DNA of 64,000 nucleotides from Nymphaea colorata (lineage: Eukaryota; Streptophyta; Magnoliopsida; Nymphaeales; Nymphaeaceae): positions 22,461,716 through 22,525,715 of the forward strand of contig NC_045144.1 of NCBI RefSeq assembly GCF_008831285.2, written 5' to 3'. A program made the translations under genes and the position numbers. Positions 1 through 10,620 of the stretch are shown in pieces. How positions within the stretch are numbered: position 1 is the stretch's first letter; the number at the start of each line of letters is the position of its first letter. The notes under the pieces were generated by a model. That model made no database searches. It was given only the letters and a program-made list of their open reading frames with translations, and was not told the origin of the DNA.

Positions 1-295
1 TCGAATTCCCTCGCCAAAATTGTATTCAAACTTGACTCATCTATAAGTAAGAATTTAACTTGTAAGAATTCGACTAGTTTAAACTGGATTCGGTTTGGTT
101 CGGCTACATAATAAATGTTCAAATATAATAAAGAACTAAGAGTAGCAACTAAATGAGTTAAAGCATACGACGCAGGTCTAACATTGAGTTAAACAAGTTA
201 AGCAAGTAAGTCGAGCTCAAACCCAACACTGACTTGAGTTCAGTTTGAGTCAAAGCTCAGAGTTTTCTAAGTCAAGTCCAACTCGAGCTACCCAG
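1..295. repeat. hAT-MITE-like dispersed repeat, fragment
   Basis: This stretch is rich in AGTTAAAC, CAAGTCGAGCTC and AACTCGAGC motifs. It matches part of the MITE at 37102-37531 in the same orientation: both contain a 'taactaaatga.ttaa' block followed by 'caagtcgagctcaaac'. Related pieces lie at 23920-24075 and 61945-62135. The left end is outside the window and I could not find a clean right terminus, so the boundaries are approximate. Confidence 0.5.
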
Positions 296-569
296 TGCCC
301 CGTCTCCCCTCCAACACGCAAGTGGGCCTCTAACACTATCATGAAAGGAACTTTTTTTTTAATGACCCACCAATAAATTCCAGTTGTTGGCCCAACCAAA
401 GACCTCCGGGAAATATGTTTCGCGCTTCTCATTGAAATGGTCTTCGGAAAATACGTGTCCCTTTGTCCCTTCATCATCGAACATAAGAGGGTGTCGATTG
501 ACGCCGAAAGGTGGAATTGAAATATCGAATACGTCGTGCTTCTGGTGATTTTCTGTCCTCTTCCTAGTC

Positions 570-1463
570 ATGGCCCTTCAGCTTTCAAGATTCCTCATAT
601 TCTTCCTTTACATTCTAGCTCATATCGCTAGATCACCTGCAACTTCACCCAATAGCACCTTTCTCTTCAATAGCTTCCGCCAGTCAGACCTTAACTTGTC
701 TGGCTCTGCAACTGTTACTAGGACTAGGGCTCTTCAAATGACTAACGGTCAACATTCCATGGAACCAGGCATCAAAGGCAATGCATTCTTCACTGCCAGT
801 CTACAGTTTAAGAAGCCTACCGCTTCCAAGAGAACCAAATCATTCAGTACTCGTTTTGTGTTCACAATTGTCTCCAAAGCCCATCAATCAGGTGGCCATG
901 GCTTCGCATTCATCGTTGCGCCGTCCCCCAACTTCTCCAACGCCATGGGAGGTCGCTTCTTTGGCCTCTTCAGCATCAGGAACAATGGAAACACAAGGAA
1001 TCAAATATTTGTAGTTGAATTCGACATAGTTCAACAAACAAATTTGCATGATATAGATGAAAGCCATGTGGGTGTCGACATCAATGGTGTGAACCCCAGT
1101 GCCTCCGAACCGGCTGCTTACTATACAGGGAATCGCAAAAAAGAACAGGGGGTCCTAGACAGCCAGACACCCATTCAAGCATGGATAGAATATGATGGGC
1201 CGATGAAGCAGCTGAATGTCACCATAGCTCCATTGTCACACCAACTCAAGCCTAATTGCACACTCATTTCACGTTCCATTGATTTGTCCCCTGTTCTGCT
1301 TGAACACATGTATGTTGGATTCTCTTTTGGTACACAAAAGCTGGTAAGCAAGTGCTATATTTTGGCATGGAGCTTTGCAATGGATGGAAAAGTTCCAGAG
1401 TTGGACCTTTCACACCTTCCCCTCTATTCCTCAGGATTGTACTCCTCTGTGGAAGTCTTTTAA
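570..1463 (+). pseudogene. LECRK: L-type lectin receptor kinase, signal peptide and lectin domain
   Basis: L-type lectin receptor kinases are plasma-membrane proteins with an extracellular legume-lectin domain, one membrane segment and a cytosolic Ser/Thr kinase. The 297 codons here give a hydrophobic signal peptide (about residues 1-22) and a lectin domain (about 28-275). Family blocks visible are FLFNSF (31-36), FSTRFVFTI (92-100), GGHGFAFIV (108-116), VVEFDI (148-153), HVGVDINGV (166-174) and YVGFSFGT (248-255). The ATG at 570 is the natural start: it opens the signal peptide and nothing upstream in frame looks coding. After LDLSHLP (278-284) the frame stays open only into an unrelated tail, while the membrane segment continues in another frame, so a frameshift lies near 1430-1465. 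A sequencing error there cannot be excluded. Confidence 0.88.
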
Positions 1464-1615
1464 GCTGTACCTATACATTTTTGTAGCTTTAGTGGCTCTA
1501 TTGGTTATCATCGTCACATTTAGCATTTCCTATTTGACCAAAAGAAAGAGAAAGCTGACATCTGAGAAGATAGAAGGCTGGGAGATGGACTACCCACATA
1601 AGCTTCCCTCCAAAG
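1440..1615 (+). pseudogene. LECRK: LecRK transmembrane and juxtamembrane segment (shifted frame)
   Basis: In the frame of position 1375 the sequence encodes a hydrophobic span (LYIFVALVALLVIIV, about 1470-1530) followed by a basic stop-transfer run (KRKRK) and a juxtamembrane HKLPS motif. LecRKs typically have such a segment just before the kinase. It is out of frame with the lectin domain upstream and is cut at 1615 by the 5' LTR of Copia-1. The reading frame resumes after 5832. Allowing for the duplicated target site, the inserted length (4222 bp) accounts exactly for the frame change, so the insertion split a continuous coding region. Confidence 0.8.
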
Positions 1616-1984
1616 TGTTAACCAAAATACCAAGAAGACTCTCAAAGTGAATTACTTGGGAGATGAAAAGTCATGTCTCTTAAGGGATGAAAAGTCACGT
1701 ATGTTGGGAGATGAAAAGTCATGTCTCTTGGGAGATAAAAAGACATGTTTCTTGAGAGACGAAAAGTCATGTCTGTTGAAAGATGAAAACTCATGTCTGT
1801 TGAAAGATGAAAAGTCATGTCTCTTGGGAATTAGAGATCCCTTATGTAACTCCTCTATATAAAGAAGTCTCTCCACCAAAGGAATGCAAGCAAGAAATAA
1901 TAGAGCAGTGGACGTAGGCCTATTGGCTGAACCACTTTAAAAATTCATGTCCCTTTAATTACTTTTTCATTTGGATTTCTAACA
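1616..1984 (+). repeat. Copia-1 5' LTR
   Basis: 369 bp, starting TGTTAAC and ending TTCTAACA directly before the primer-binding site. It matches 5466-5832 along its whole length with scattered differences. It contains seven 24-bp repeats (1662-1829) and a TATA box TATATAAA at 1856-1863. Confidence 0.92.
1662..1829 (+). repeat. 24-bp minisatellite in Copia-1 U3, seven units
   Basis: Seven tandem units of the form GATGAAAAGTCATGTCTCTT plus four bases, just upstream of the LTR TATA box. Because 24 is a multiple of 3, the array reads as an open frame of 8-residue repeats (GDEKSCLL), but this is very unlikely to be a protein. The position in U3 is like the tandem enhancer boxes of tobacco Tnt1. 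An enhancer role here is inference. Confidence 0.85.
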
Positions 1985-1997
1985 TGGTATCAGAGCC
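1985..1997 (+). other. Copia-1 primer-binding site (initiator Met-tRNA)
   Basis: TGGTATCAGAGCC directly abuts the 5' LTR. TGGTATCAGAGC is the usual plant copia site complementary to the 3' end of initiator methionine tRNA. Confidence 0.9.
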
Positions 1998-2339
1998 ACT
2001 GGTCTTTGTTAGTGTTGCTACTAGATCCTAAGGATTACATCTTGTGTTGCTGCTTTTCATTCTCATAGAAGATCAAGAAGCATCATCAAATATAGGAGTC
2101 AACTCTTATACGGGTATGAATTTCCTTGTTTCTCCTCACCATCAAGTTAAATTCTGAAAATTATCTTATTTGAGAATCTCAATTCACTTCAATCTTGATC
2201 TCATTTGATCTTATGGGATACATTGATGGAAGCAAACCTGCTCCATCAATGTGTAGATGTAGAACAACTAAAATTAGTTCAGAATATATTGAATGCCTGA
2301 GAAAGGATCAGTTACTTTTGAGTTGGATTAAGTCCTCTC

Positions 2340-2760
2340 TATCTGAAGCAATACATACCCAATGAGGTTTGGAGTGCTCTTAAACAGTCATATGTTGCTC
2401 AATCCAGGGCTCGAATAATGTAATTAAAATCACAGTTTCAAGATTTGAAAAAGGGGTGGAGATGCAGTAAAAATCAGAGATGGATCAGGTTTAAGAATTT
2501 TTTATATTGTTTCTTCAAAGACATCTCAAAGTTTAGTTTTAAATGGTCTCCTTCATGTGCCCAAAATAACAAGAAACTTGTTATTCGTACAACGTTTTTC
2601 TAAAGATAATGGAGTCTATTTTGAGTTTCATCCTAATATGTGCTATGTTAAGCAACAAGGAATAGGAAAAATTCTTCATCAGGAACTAATAGTGATGGGC
2701 TATATAAGATAGACCTTAATAGTAGAAAAAAGGGAGCGCAACTTGGAGAAAGGCAGACTA
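2340..2760 (+). pseudogene. Copia-1 gag remnant fused by deletion to protease C-terminus
   Basis: At about 2360-2455 the translation resembles copia gag (VWSALKQSYVAQSRARIM, then a stop, then QFQDLKKG). Right after it, from about 2460, the sequence reads as the region that follows the aspartic protease active site (DGSGL...LLHVPKITRNLLF...VYFEFHP). The gag C-terminus, the zinc knuckle and the protease DSG motif are missing, so an internal deletion joins mid-gag to protease. Stops and frame changes are frequent. Confidence 0.6.
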
Positions 2761-2841
2761 TTGGGCAATGGCACAAAAGACTTGGTCACCCTTCATTTTC
2801 CATTGTTAAGAAGGTTTTGAACAAGTGTTATTTGTCTTATT

Positions 2842-3603
2842 ATGATGATTGATTGTTTGAATTATTTGTGTGAAGCTTGTCAAAAAGCTAAGAGTCATAA
2901 ACTTCTATTCAATGCTATTTCAAATAAGGTGAAACACCCGCTTGAACTCATTTATGCTGATGTATGGGGTCCAGCTCCGGTGGAGAGTGTGAATGGTTTT
3001 AAGTACTACGTGATTTTTATGGATGCCTTTTCATGGTATTCTTGGATTTATTTGATGAAGAAAAAATCAGATGTTATTCATGATTTCAAAGCTTTCAAGG
3101 AACTTTCTAAAAAACTCATTGGACACAACATAAAATATTTTCACTTAGATTGGGGAGGAGAATTTCAAGGACTTCAATCATACATTATTGATAATGAGAT
3201 TGGATATAGAATATCATGTCCTCATACCCCTGAACAAAATAGAGCAGCTGAAAGGAGACATAAACATATTGTTGAAACAAGTTTATCTCTAATGGCAGAA
3301 GGTAATATTCTCAAGAACTTTTGGTCCTATACTTTTTGTACTGTTGTTTATTTGATTAACCGAATGCCAACGAAGGTTTTTGATTTTGCTTCTCCTTTGG
3401 AAAAATTGTTCAAAGAGAAACCTGATTATGACTTCCTCAAGATCTTTGGATGTGAATGTTTTCCTTGTTTAAGAGTTTATCAGAAAAATAAATTAGATTA
3501 TCGATCTGAAAGATGTGTTTTCTTGGGCTATGCTCCTCAACATAAAAGATATTATTGTTTGGGTGTACAGACCGGTAAAATCTCTATTTCAAAGCATGTC
3601 TAA
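2842..3603 (+). pseudogene. Copia-1 integrase
   Basis: Integrase inserts the cDNA of the element into the genome. This 253-codon block carries the end of the zinc-binding domain (CEACQKAKSH), then a core with acidic residues in YADVWGP, FHLDWGGEF and AERRHKH, and the copia-type C-terminal part ending VFLGYAPQHKRYYC. The second Asp and the Glu are separated by 33 residues instead of the usual 35, so two residues have been lost. NGVAER has become NRAAER. The block is open but disconnected from the RT frames downstream. Confidence 0.85.
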
Positions 3604-4039
3604 TGTAATGAGAGAAAATTTCCTTTTATTGATACTCAAGAAACTAGAACTCAAGATCTAGAAAGTCAATACCTCCACAATATCAGGGGAACCCTTACTT
3701 CAGTTTGAAACAAATAGTGAATATCAATCTAAAACTCTTGGAAATGAGAAGTCAACCCAATCCAATGAAAATGAACCAAATCAAGAACGAGTCCATCCTA
3801 TGACTACTAGATCTCAAGTGAGAACCTTCAAACCTAATCCTAAATACAATGAGTTTCATACATATTTTTCTAGTAAACACTATCTTTCAAAAGCTTTTGT
3901 CTCTATTCTTCTTGAAGACAAAGAACCCCCAAATTTCAAGAAAGCATATGAAGATGAAAATTGGAGGAAGGCCATGTAAGAAGCATATGATGTTCTCATT
4001 TGAAACAATACTTGGAAACTTATTCCAAAGAAAGAAGCC

Positions 4040-5172
4040 AAACACATTGTAGGACGTAAATGGGTGTTCAAAATCAAGCGAAAGGCAGATGGATCGTTGG
4101 AAAGATACAAAGCTAGACTCGTCGCCAAGGGGTACAGTCAAAAAGAAGGAATTGACTATACTAAAACCTTCAGCCCTGTTGTAAAGCATACTACAATTCA
4201 GACAGTATTGACTATTTCTATTAGTCATAAATGGAAAATACATCAGCTGGATATTCAAAATGCATTTCTATATAGATCTATTACAGAAGAAGTTTATATG
4301 GTTTAACCACCCAGATTTCAAAATCATTCTTTCCCAAATCATGTATGCAAGCTTGAACGTCTTTATATGGTTTAAAATAGGCTCCTAGGGCATGGTTTGC
4401 CCGTCTTAGTCTATTCCTCCAAAATCTTGGTTTTAAAGGGGCTCAAACAGATTCATCTCTTTTTATTTTGAGAAAATGAGAAATACTTCCATATGTTTTG
4501 GTATACGTGGATGACATGATCATAATAGGAAGCTCACCTGAATATATTCATAAAATTATTTGTCAATTCAAAAGTGAGTTTGCCATTAAAGATTTGGGTG
4601 AGCTTAATTTCTTTTTGGGCATAGAAGCAAAAAGAATTGACAATAAGCTAATATTGTCTCAAAGGAGATATATATTTAAGCTTCTCAAAAGATCAAATAT
4701 GTTAGGAGCTAAGGGAGTTTCAACTCCCATTGCATGCTCCCCTGCTTCATCTGCTCAAACTGGATCAAATTTTTATGATCCAATTCTTTATCGCATCATT
4801 GTTGGTGCTCTTCAATATTCTACTATGACTCGTCCAGACATCTCTTATGCTGTCAACAAGGTTTGTCAATATATGTATCATCCTACTGATGCCCATTGGG
4901 ATGCCGTAAAGAGAAGCCTAAGATATTTGAAACACACTATTGATTATGGTCTTGTTATTAGACCTAGTTCAGTTCTTAATATTAATGCTTACAGTGATAC
5001 AGATTGGGCAGGATGTCTTGATGATAGACGGCCTATAGGTGGACATGTAGTGTTTATTGGATCTAATCTAGTTATATGGAGTGCTAAAAAGCAATCAGTT
5101 ATCTCTCATTCTAGCACTGAGGCTGAGTATCGATCTATTGCCAATACCACTGCTGAAATCATGTGGTTATAA
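4040..5172 (+). pseudogene. Copia-1 reverse transcriptase with first part of RNase H
   Basis: Two open pieces make up the domain. Piece 4064-4306 has KARLVAKGYSQ and LDIQNAFL with the first catalytic Asp, then stops where PPGF should follow. Piece 4498-5172 has YVDDM, the KDLGELNFFLGIE block, TRPDISYAV, and RNase H motifs SDTDWAG and SSTEAEYRS. Between 4307 and 4497 the coding sense continues but with stops and shifts. Reverse transcriptase copies element RNA into DNA; this copy cannot make a continuous enzyme. Confidence 0.85.
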
Positions 5173-5440
5173 TTTTTATTAAAAGAACTTTGTGTTTTTC
5201 AATCACAACCTCCCATATTATGGTGCAACAACATCGGCGCAGCCTATCTTGCAGCTCACCCTGTGTATCATAGCCATAGCAAACACATAGAGATTGACCT
5301 TCATTTTTTTCTAGAAAAATTGGCCAAAGGAGATTTGAAAATTCAATACATCTCTTCTAAAGATCAGGTTGCTGATATTTTAACTAAGTCACTTAGTAAG
5401 CAGCACCATTATCAAATAATTAACAAGCTCAATCTTATTG
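5173..5440 (+). pseudogene. Copia-1 RNase H C-terminal part
   Basis: After the stop at about 5170 the copia sequence continues (WCNNIGAAYLAAHPVYHSHSKHIEIDLHF), followed by the conserved copia tail QVADILTKSLS at about 5365-5400. The upstream stop separates it from the main RNase H part. Confidence 0.8.
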
Positions 5441-5451
5441 TTGGAGCATTG

Positions 5452-5465
5452 AGCTTGTGGGGGGA
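5452..5465 (+). other. Copia-1 polypurine tract
   Basis: GAGCTTGTGGGGGGA lies directly before the 3' LTR. Such purine runs prime plus-strand DNA synthesis. Confidence 0.8.
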
Positions 5466-5832
5466 TGTTAACAGAAGTACCAAGAAGGCTCTCAAGGTGA
5501 ATTACTTAGGAGATAAAAAGTCATGTCTCTTAAGGGATGAAAAGTCATGTATGTTGGGAGATGAAAAGTCATGTCTCTTGGGAGATGAAAAGACATGTCT
5601 CTTGAGAGACGAAAAGTCATGTTTGTTGAAATATGAATAGTCATGTCTGTTGAAAGATGAAAAGTTGTCTCTTGGGAATTAGATACCCCTTATGTAACTT
5701 CTCTATATAAAGGCACCTCTCCACCAAAGGAATGCAAGCAAGAAATAATAGAGCAGTGGACATAGGCATATTGGCTGAACCACTTTAAAAATTCATGTCC
5801 CTTTAATTACTTTTTCATTTTGATTTCTAACA
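5466..5832 (+). repeat. Copia-1 3' LTR
   Basis: 367 bp, TGTTAAC...TAACA, with the same seven-unit 24-bp array (5512-5677). One unit has lost two bases. It differs from the 5' LTR at many scattered sites (roughly 5-6% by eye), so this is not a recent insertion. Confidence 0.92.
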
Positions 5833-6555
5833 CAGAGAACTCTACGGCGCAACCAAAGGTTTCAAGGAGGAGTTGGGGGAAGGAGGGTTTGGCAGTGTCT
5901 ACAAAGGTGTGCTTTCCAGGAGCGGAATCGAGGTTGCAGTTAAGAGAGTATCGCATGGTTCAAAGCAAGGGATGAGGGAGTTTGTGGTGGAAATATCAAG
6001 CCTGGGGAGGATGAGGCACAGGATCGTGGTCCAATTGCATGGTTGGTGTAGACGAGGCGATGACCTGCTCCTGGCTTATGAATTCATGCCATATGGGAGT
6101 ATAGACAATTTTCTTTTTGATGTGAAAGGTAGAAGCCTGAGTTGGGAACAGAGGTTCAAGATTCTAAAGGGAATTGCTTCCGGCCTGTTGTATCTTCATG
6201 AAGAGTGGGAGCAAGTGGTTGCGCACAGAGATGTTAAAGCAAGTAACGTGTTGTTAGATGGTGATCTAAATGGCAGGTTGGGTGATTTTGGTCTTTCCAG
6301 ACTCTATGAGCATGGGGCCAACCCCAAGACAACCCAAATCGTTGGGAGTTTTGGGTACATGGTGCCGGAGTTCTCCCGCACCTGGAAGTCCAGCACGAGT
6401 GCCAATGTCTACTCTTATGGTGCTTTGCTTCTAGAGGTGGCCTACGGAAGGAGGCCTATTGAGCCGGAGAGACATTGTGAAGAGATGGTTCTAGTGGAGT
6501 TAGTCCACTCTTTGTGGAAGGATGGACGTATACTGGACGCCATGGCAAAAGGCTT
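5833..6555 (+). pseudogene. LECRK: LecRK kinase domain, main part
   Basis: This is the cytosolic Ser/Thr kinase of the gene that starts at 570. It begins right after Copia-1 with [10 protein letters not shown], then the glycine loop [11 protein letters not shown] (from 5873), VAVKRVS with the catalytic lysine, HRDVKASN (catalytic loop), DFGLSRLY, and the P+1-side [12 protein letters not shown]. The LecRK signature [14 protein letters not shown] follows. Catalytic residues are present, but some conserved positions have drifted (RIVVQLHGW for the usual RNLVQLLGW; NVYSYG for DVFSFG). The frame runs into a stop at 6583 only because of a frameshift near 6545-6550. Confidence 0.9.
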
Positions 6556-6750
6556 GGGAATAGCTACGTGGTGGAGGAAGTAGAGCTTGTGCTGAAGCTT
6601 GGCATTCTCTGTTCACAGGCTGCACCTGAATCAAGGCCAAACATGCGGCAATTAACTCAGTATCTTGACCATGACGCCTCACTACCAGATCTAGAATGCC
6701 AGAATCTTGTTATTCAAGACGATCCAGGCTTGGACCAAATAATTGTGTAG
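6545..6750 (+). pseudogene. LECRK: LecRK kinase C-terminus and tail (shifted frame)
   Basis: In the frame of position 6514 the kinase continues as [23 protein letters not shown], then APESRPNMRQLTQYLD, which is the last kinase helix region of LecRKs, followed by a short acidic tail and a stop at 6748-6750. It is one frame away from the preceding block; the shift falls around the GGCAAAAGG stretch at 6546-6554. Together with the lectin-domain frameshift and Copia-1, this makes the locus a pseudogene unless the shifts are assembly errors. Confidence 0.85.
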
Positions 6751-7942
6751 TACCCTTCCTCTGAGAACCTGTCACCAACTTTAGGAAACTCAGGCCTGTA
6801 ACCTATGAACACAACTGCAGCATGTCGTTGCAGACCCATCAATCAAAAGTCATAGATCAGTAAACCATTTCGCAAGTTGTCAAATAGCAGAATACCATGC
6901 TTTGCTTTAGGTTCTTCATGTCTGGTTCGCTATAAGATCTCTCATGTCTGTTATTTTTGGAGCCGAGTGCGATACCCCGTTTCTCTACTCTTTGTATAGT
7001 CTTGGCCTACCAAAATGTTTGTATGATTTTATACCAGCAGTGTAATATAAAATACAACTAATTACCTAATGACGATCGTTTTTTTTTTCTGTTTTAGTTT
7101 TTTCCTGAATCAAGGGTACAGAATAGATTATCTCATTTTACACATTATTTTATCTTTGTTTTCTCGCTGTGCATTTTAGATGTTTGAACGTATACTTGTG
7201 ATATTGCTATAAATATAAGGTCATTTTTTCTTTACCATTATATTAATTTCTATTAATTTTCATGTTATTTTTATTTATTTATTTGTACTTCCTATACTAC
7301 TAGTGTTCACTTGTAATTTCTTTGCTTCTATAGTTACTTTGTAAGCGCATGCTTCTTGGATCAAAGAACAATTAAAGAAAACTAGGAAGTATTTCAAACT
7401 TGTAAGAAATCTAGGGTCAGTAAAGAACACCAAATATGTGTTGGTGGTACTAGCGGTAACACCATGCATCAGATGACTAAAAGGAAAAGAGTAAAAATTG
7501 TCGAGAATGTATGAATTTGTCTACTGCTTATTAATGATCAACATGCTGCAGGCGTTGCCAACCTGCAAGAAAGGTCAGCTGGTAAAGGATGTGTGCACAT
7601 GAAGTATATAGGTTACATGTTTTCTCATTCAAGCAAAAAACTGCTGGGGGTGCAAACACAGTCTCCTTCTTAGTTATGTTATGCCCCAATTTTATCCCAT
7701 TTTCCACTTAACTTGATTCTCCATCTTGTGTTGATCTTCATGGCTGGCTTCTATTTGATTGGGATGGTGTCCAGGTACTTGGCTACAGATTTGCTTCCCT
7801 TTGTTTTTCTGTATCTAGGATTTCAAGTATGAATTGACGGAGCCAACCAAGTAGATAAAACTTGATAATCATAGTGTAAAATATAATTTAGGTGATGGAT
7901 TTATGCCTTCTCATTATTCATACAGTCGACTCATGCTTCTTT
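6751..7942. other. LecRK 3' flank, no gene seen
   Basis: AT-rich sequence with AATAAA-like motifs after the kinase stop. I found no convincing coding sequence, RNA gene or repeat. Confidence 0.4.
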
Positions 7943-8264
7943 TGTTGGTAATAAACAATAAAGGAACACAAGAGAGCACTCATACAACTCACGACTCCCA
8001 TAAGGCTACCTTGGCACACTTTACACTTGATACAAATGGCACAAACCAATGCACCTATTTATAGGCTACCTCAAGACACTCAACTTATAACTCATAAACC
8101 TCCACACTAATGGTCATTACAAACATGATATTAAAAGATATTAAAAAATAAAAAACCTCCCCATTACCACAATTTATTATGTCATAACTATTGACATTAA
8201 ACTCTTAATTCACTATGCCATAACACTATGACATTAAAACAAAAACTACAATATTTATTCCACA
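7943..8264 (-). repeat. Probable 3' LTR of minus-strand copia relic
   Basis: On the minus strand the segment starts TGTGGAATAAATATTG just after the RNase H end of the relic and ends ATTACCAACA. It holds a TATA box (TATAAATA, minus, around 8060). Those are copia LTR properties, but no partner LTR was found, so the boundaries are inferred. Confidence 0.45.
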
Positions 8265-8270
8265 TATTTA

Positions 8271-10195
8271 CTAAAATTGTTTGCATCGTAGTTTAACACT
8301 CTTATTTGATGCAAAACTTGATACTCCAAGAGATGACCTGAATTTTACGAACTTTGAATGGTTGAGTGCTTTCGTAAATCTGTCTGCAACTTGATCATTT
8401 GTGGAACAATATTTCATTATTATCATTCCATCAATAACAGCTTCACAGACAAAGTGATGACACAAATGTGTTTAGCTCTTCTGTGGGATACCGGATTATT
8501 TGTCATGATGATTGTTGCATGATTATCACAAAAAGTTCAGTCGCCTCATCTTGTTTTTGTGCAAGTCCCTCAAAATTTTTCGAATCCAAATAGCTTGACA
8601 TGCAGATGTGGTGGCTGCAATATACTTCACTTCAGAAGATGATAGAGTTATAGTTGTTTACATTTTAGACATCTACTACAAAGCCCCCGATCCAAGAATA
8701 AAAGCATATTCACTTGTGCTTTTTCTGTCATCAACAAAACCAGCCTAGAAGCTGTCAAAAAAGCCAATTAACTTAAAATTGGAATTAGATCGATACCAAA
8801 TCCTATAGTTAAATGTTGATCAGATGTAACAAAGGATCTGTTTTGCTGCTCCAAAATGATGTATTGATGGACAATACAAAAACCTTGAAATCAGACTAAC
8901 TGGGTACACAATATCTGGGCGTGTCTATGTGAGGTACATTAATTTCCAACTGGACTTCCATATAACTTTTCATCAGCTTTCACAGTACCATCATTTATCG
9001 TTAACTTCTCATGAGAGTGAAACATAATTTGCATAATAACACATTAAATTTCTGAAGTATGTTAAAAACATAGTTTTCTTGAGAAATAAAAATTCCATTG
9101 TTAGTCTATTGAACCTGAAGTTCAAGAACATAATGTAACAATCCCAGATCTGACATGTCAAATTCACACGTCATGATTATCTTAAATTTTTCAATGAGAA
9201 TATTAAAGGAACTTGTATAAATGATGTTATCTACATAAACACATACTATGAGAATATCATTACATATTCCCTTTATGTATAATGTGGGTTCACTTTCACT
9301 TTTGTGAAAACCATTATGCATTAAGTATGTATCTAATCTCTCATACCAAGCTCATGGTGCTTGCCTAAGATCATAAAGAGCTTTTTTCATCCTTGTACCT
9401 TCTCTTCTTTTCCATTAATAACAAATCCCTATGGTTGGCAAACATATACTTCTTCTTTAAAAAACCATTTAAAAATGCAGACTTCATATCAAACTAAAAA
9501 ACCTAACCATTTGGTATGAGAAGCAAATGCTAAAATGATTCTAATAGTTTCAAAACATGCAATAGAAAAAAAAGTTTCTGAGAATTTTACCCCATACATT
9601 TGAGCATACCTTTTTGCGACAAGTCTTGCTTTATATTTTTGCATGCTTCCATCAACATTGTATTTTATTTATGTAGACCTATTTTAACACCAATGGCATT
9701 TTGGCCATCTGGTAGATCTACAAGTTTCCAAGTGTCATTCCTTTGAATGGCCATTATTTCTTCTTCCATGGATTTTTCGCATTCTTGTTTTCCGCAAACA
9801 TCTTCAAAACATGTTGGTTTTGTAACCATCAAAGCAAGTGCACAACTATAAAGATTATCAATTCTCCTTACCTTTCTTCAAGGACTATCACTATCCATAA
9901 TGGGTCTAATATTTTGGTTTCTTTAGCTCTCCAAGGAAATGGTGTTGTTGGTGGAGGCTGAGATTCATCTTTTTCAAATTAATTTGGTTCGTTTAGGTCA
10001 TTTTCAATAACCAAGTCTCTTTTTTGTTAACTTACTTCCAAAAACTATTTTCATCAAAAATAACATCCCACCGAATAATAAGTTTCTTGGTATCAGGGTT
10101 ATACAACTGATACCCTTTCGTAACATCCGAATATCCAACAAATATACATTTTTCACTTTTCTTGTCCAACTTAGTATGCTCACTTGAATCAATTA
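8271..10195 (-). mobile_element. Ty1/copia relic (integrase to RNase H), minus strand
   Basis: Reading from high to low coordinates, 10192-10004 resembles the copia integrase C-terminal part (a GYxxxxKGY-like block), 9660-9350 the start of reverse transcriptase, and 9321-9106 the RT core with VCVYVDNIIYTSS (YVDD decayed to YVDN) and FDMSDLGLLHYVLELQV. At 8640-8440 lie RNase H pieces (KYIAATTSACQAIW; CDNHATIIMTNNPV) and at 8400-8330 NDQVADRFTKAL. It has many stops and frameshifts. Confidence 0.82.
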
Positions 10196-10279
10196 AAGCA
10201 TATGAAATACATTAAAAAACTCATAAATTAGTTACATTAGGTTTGTGTTTCCACCAAGCTTAATAGCGTGTTCGATTGC

Positions 10280-10620
10280 GTATTGTTTTAATTGCTATGA
10301 CATGTTGCACCTATGAACTTGTATGGATCAAATCATTATTGACAGACATGAATATCCTAGTTAGTCAACCCATGGAGCTCAAATGTGACAACATGGCAGC
10401 AATGCATATAAGTGTGAATCTGATATTTCATGAAAGAATTAAACATATAAAGTGGACTGCAATTTTGTCTGTGAGAAGATTCTAAGCAAATAAATATTCA
10501 CCACATGATAGCAGTTGAGTTAAACTTGCAGACATTTTTACCAAGTCCCTACACTGTGATCAGTAAAAGAAGATAATTGACAAGTTGGGGCAGATTAGCA
10601 CCTGCACTCCAACTTTAAGG
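10280..10620 (+). mobile_element. Ty1/copia RNase H fragment, plus strand
   Basis: The translation gives YELVWIKSLLTDMN, then CDNMAAMHISVNLIFHERIKHI, and after a frame change VKLADIFTKSLH at about 10526-10556. This is the C-terminus of copia pol. It lies head to head with the minus-strand relic, so it is a separate fragment. Confidence 0.8.

Larger units (their letters stand above)
1616..5832 (+). mobile_element. Copia-1: degenerate Ty1/copia LTR retrotransposon inside LecRK
   Basis: This is a complete LTR-to-LTR copia element in the same orientation as its host gene. The ends are TGTTA...TAACA. The flanking target sites are CAAAG (1611-1615) and CAGAG (5833-5837), a 5-bp duplication with one mismatch. 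The internal part is only about 3.5 kb. Recognisable pieces in order are gag, protease C-terminus, integrase, reverse transcriptase and RNase H, the copia order. Stops, frameshifts and an internal deletion make it non-autonomous. Confidence 0.93.

Noticed and set aside
1647-1862. Open frame of 8-residue GDEKSCLL repeats
   Set aside because: It lies wholly in the Copia-1 LTR and is produced by the 24-bp DNA repeat. The 3' LTR gives the same kind of frame.
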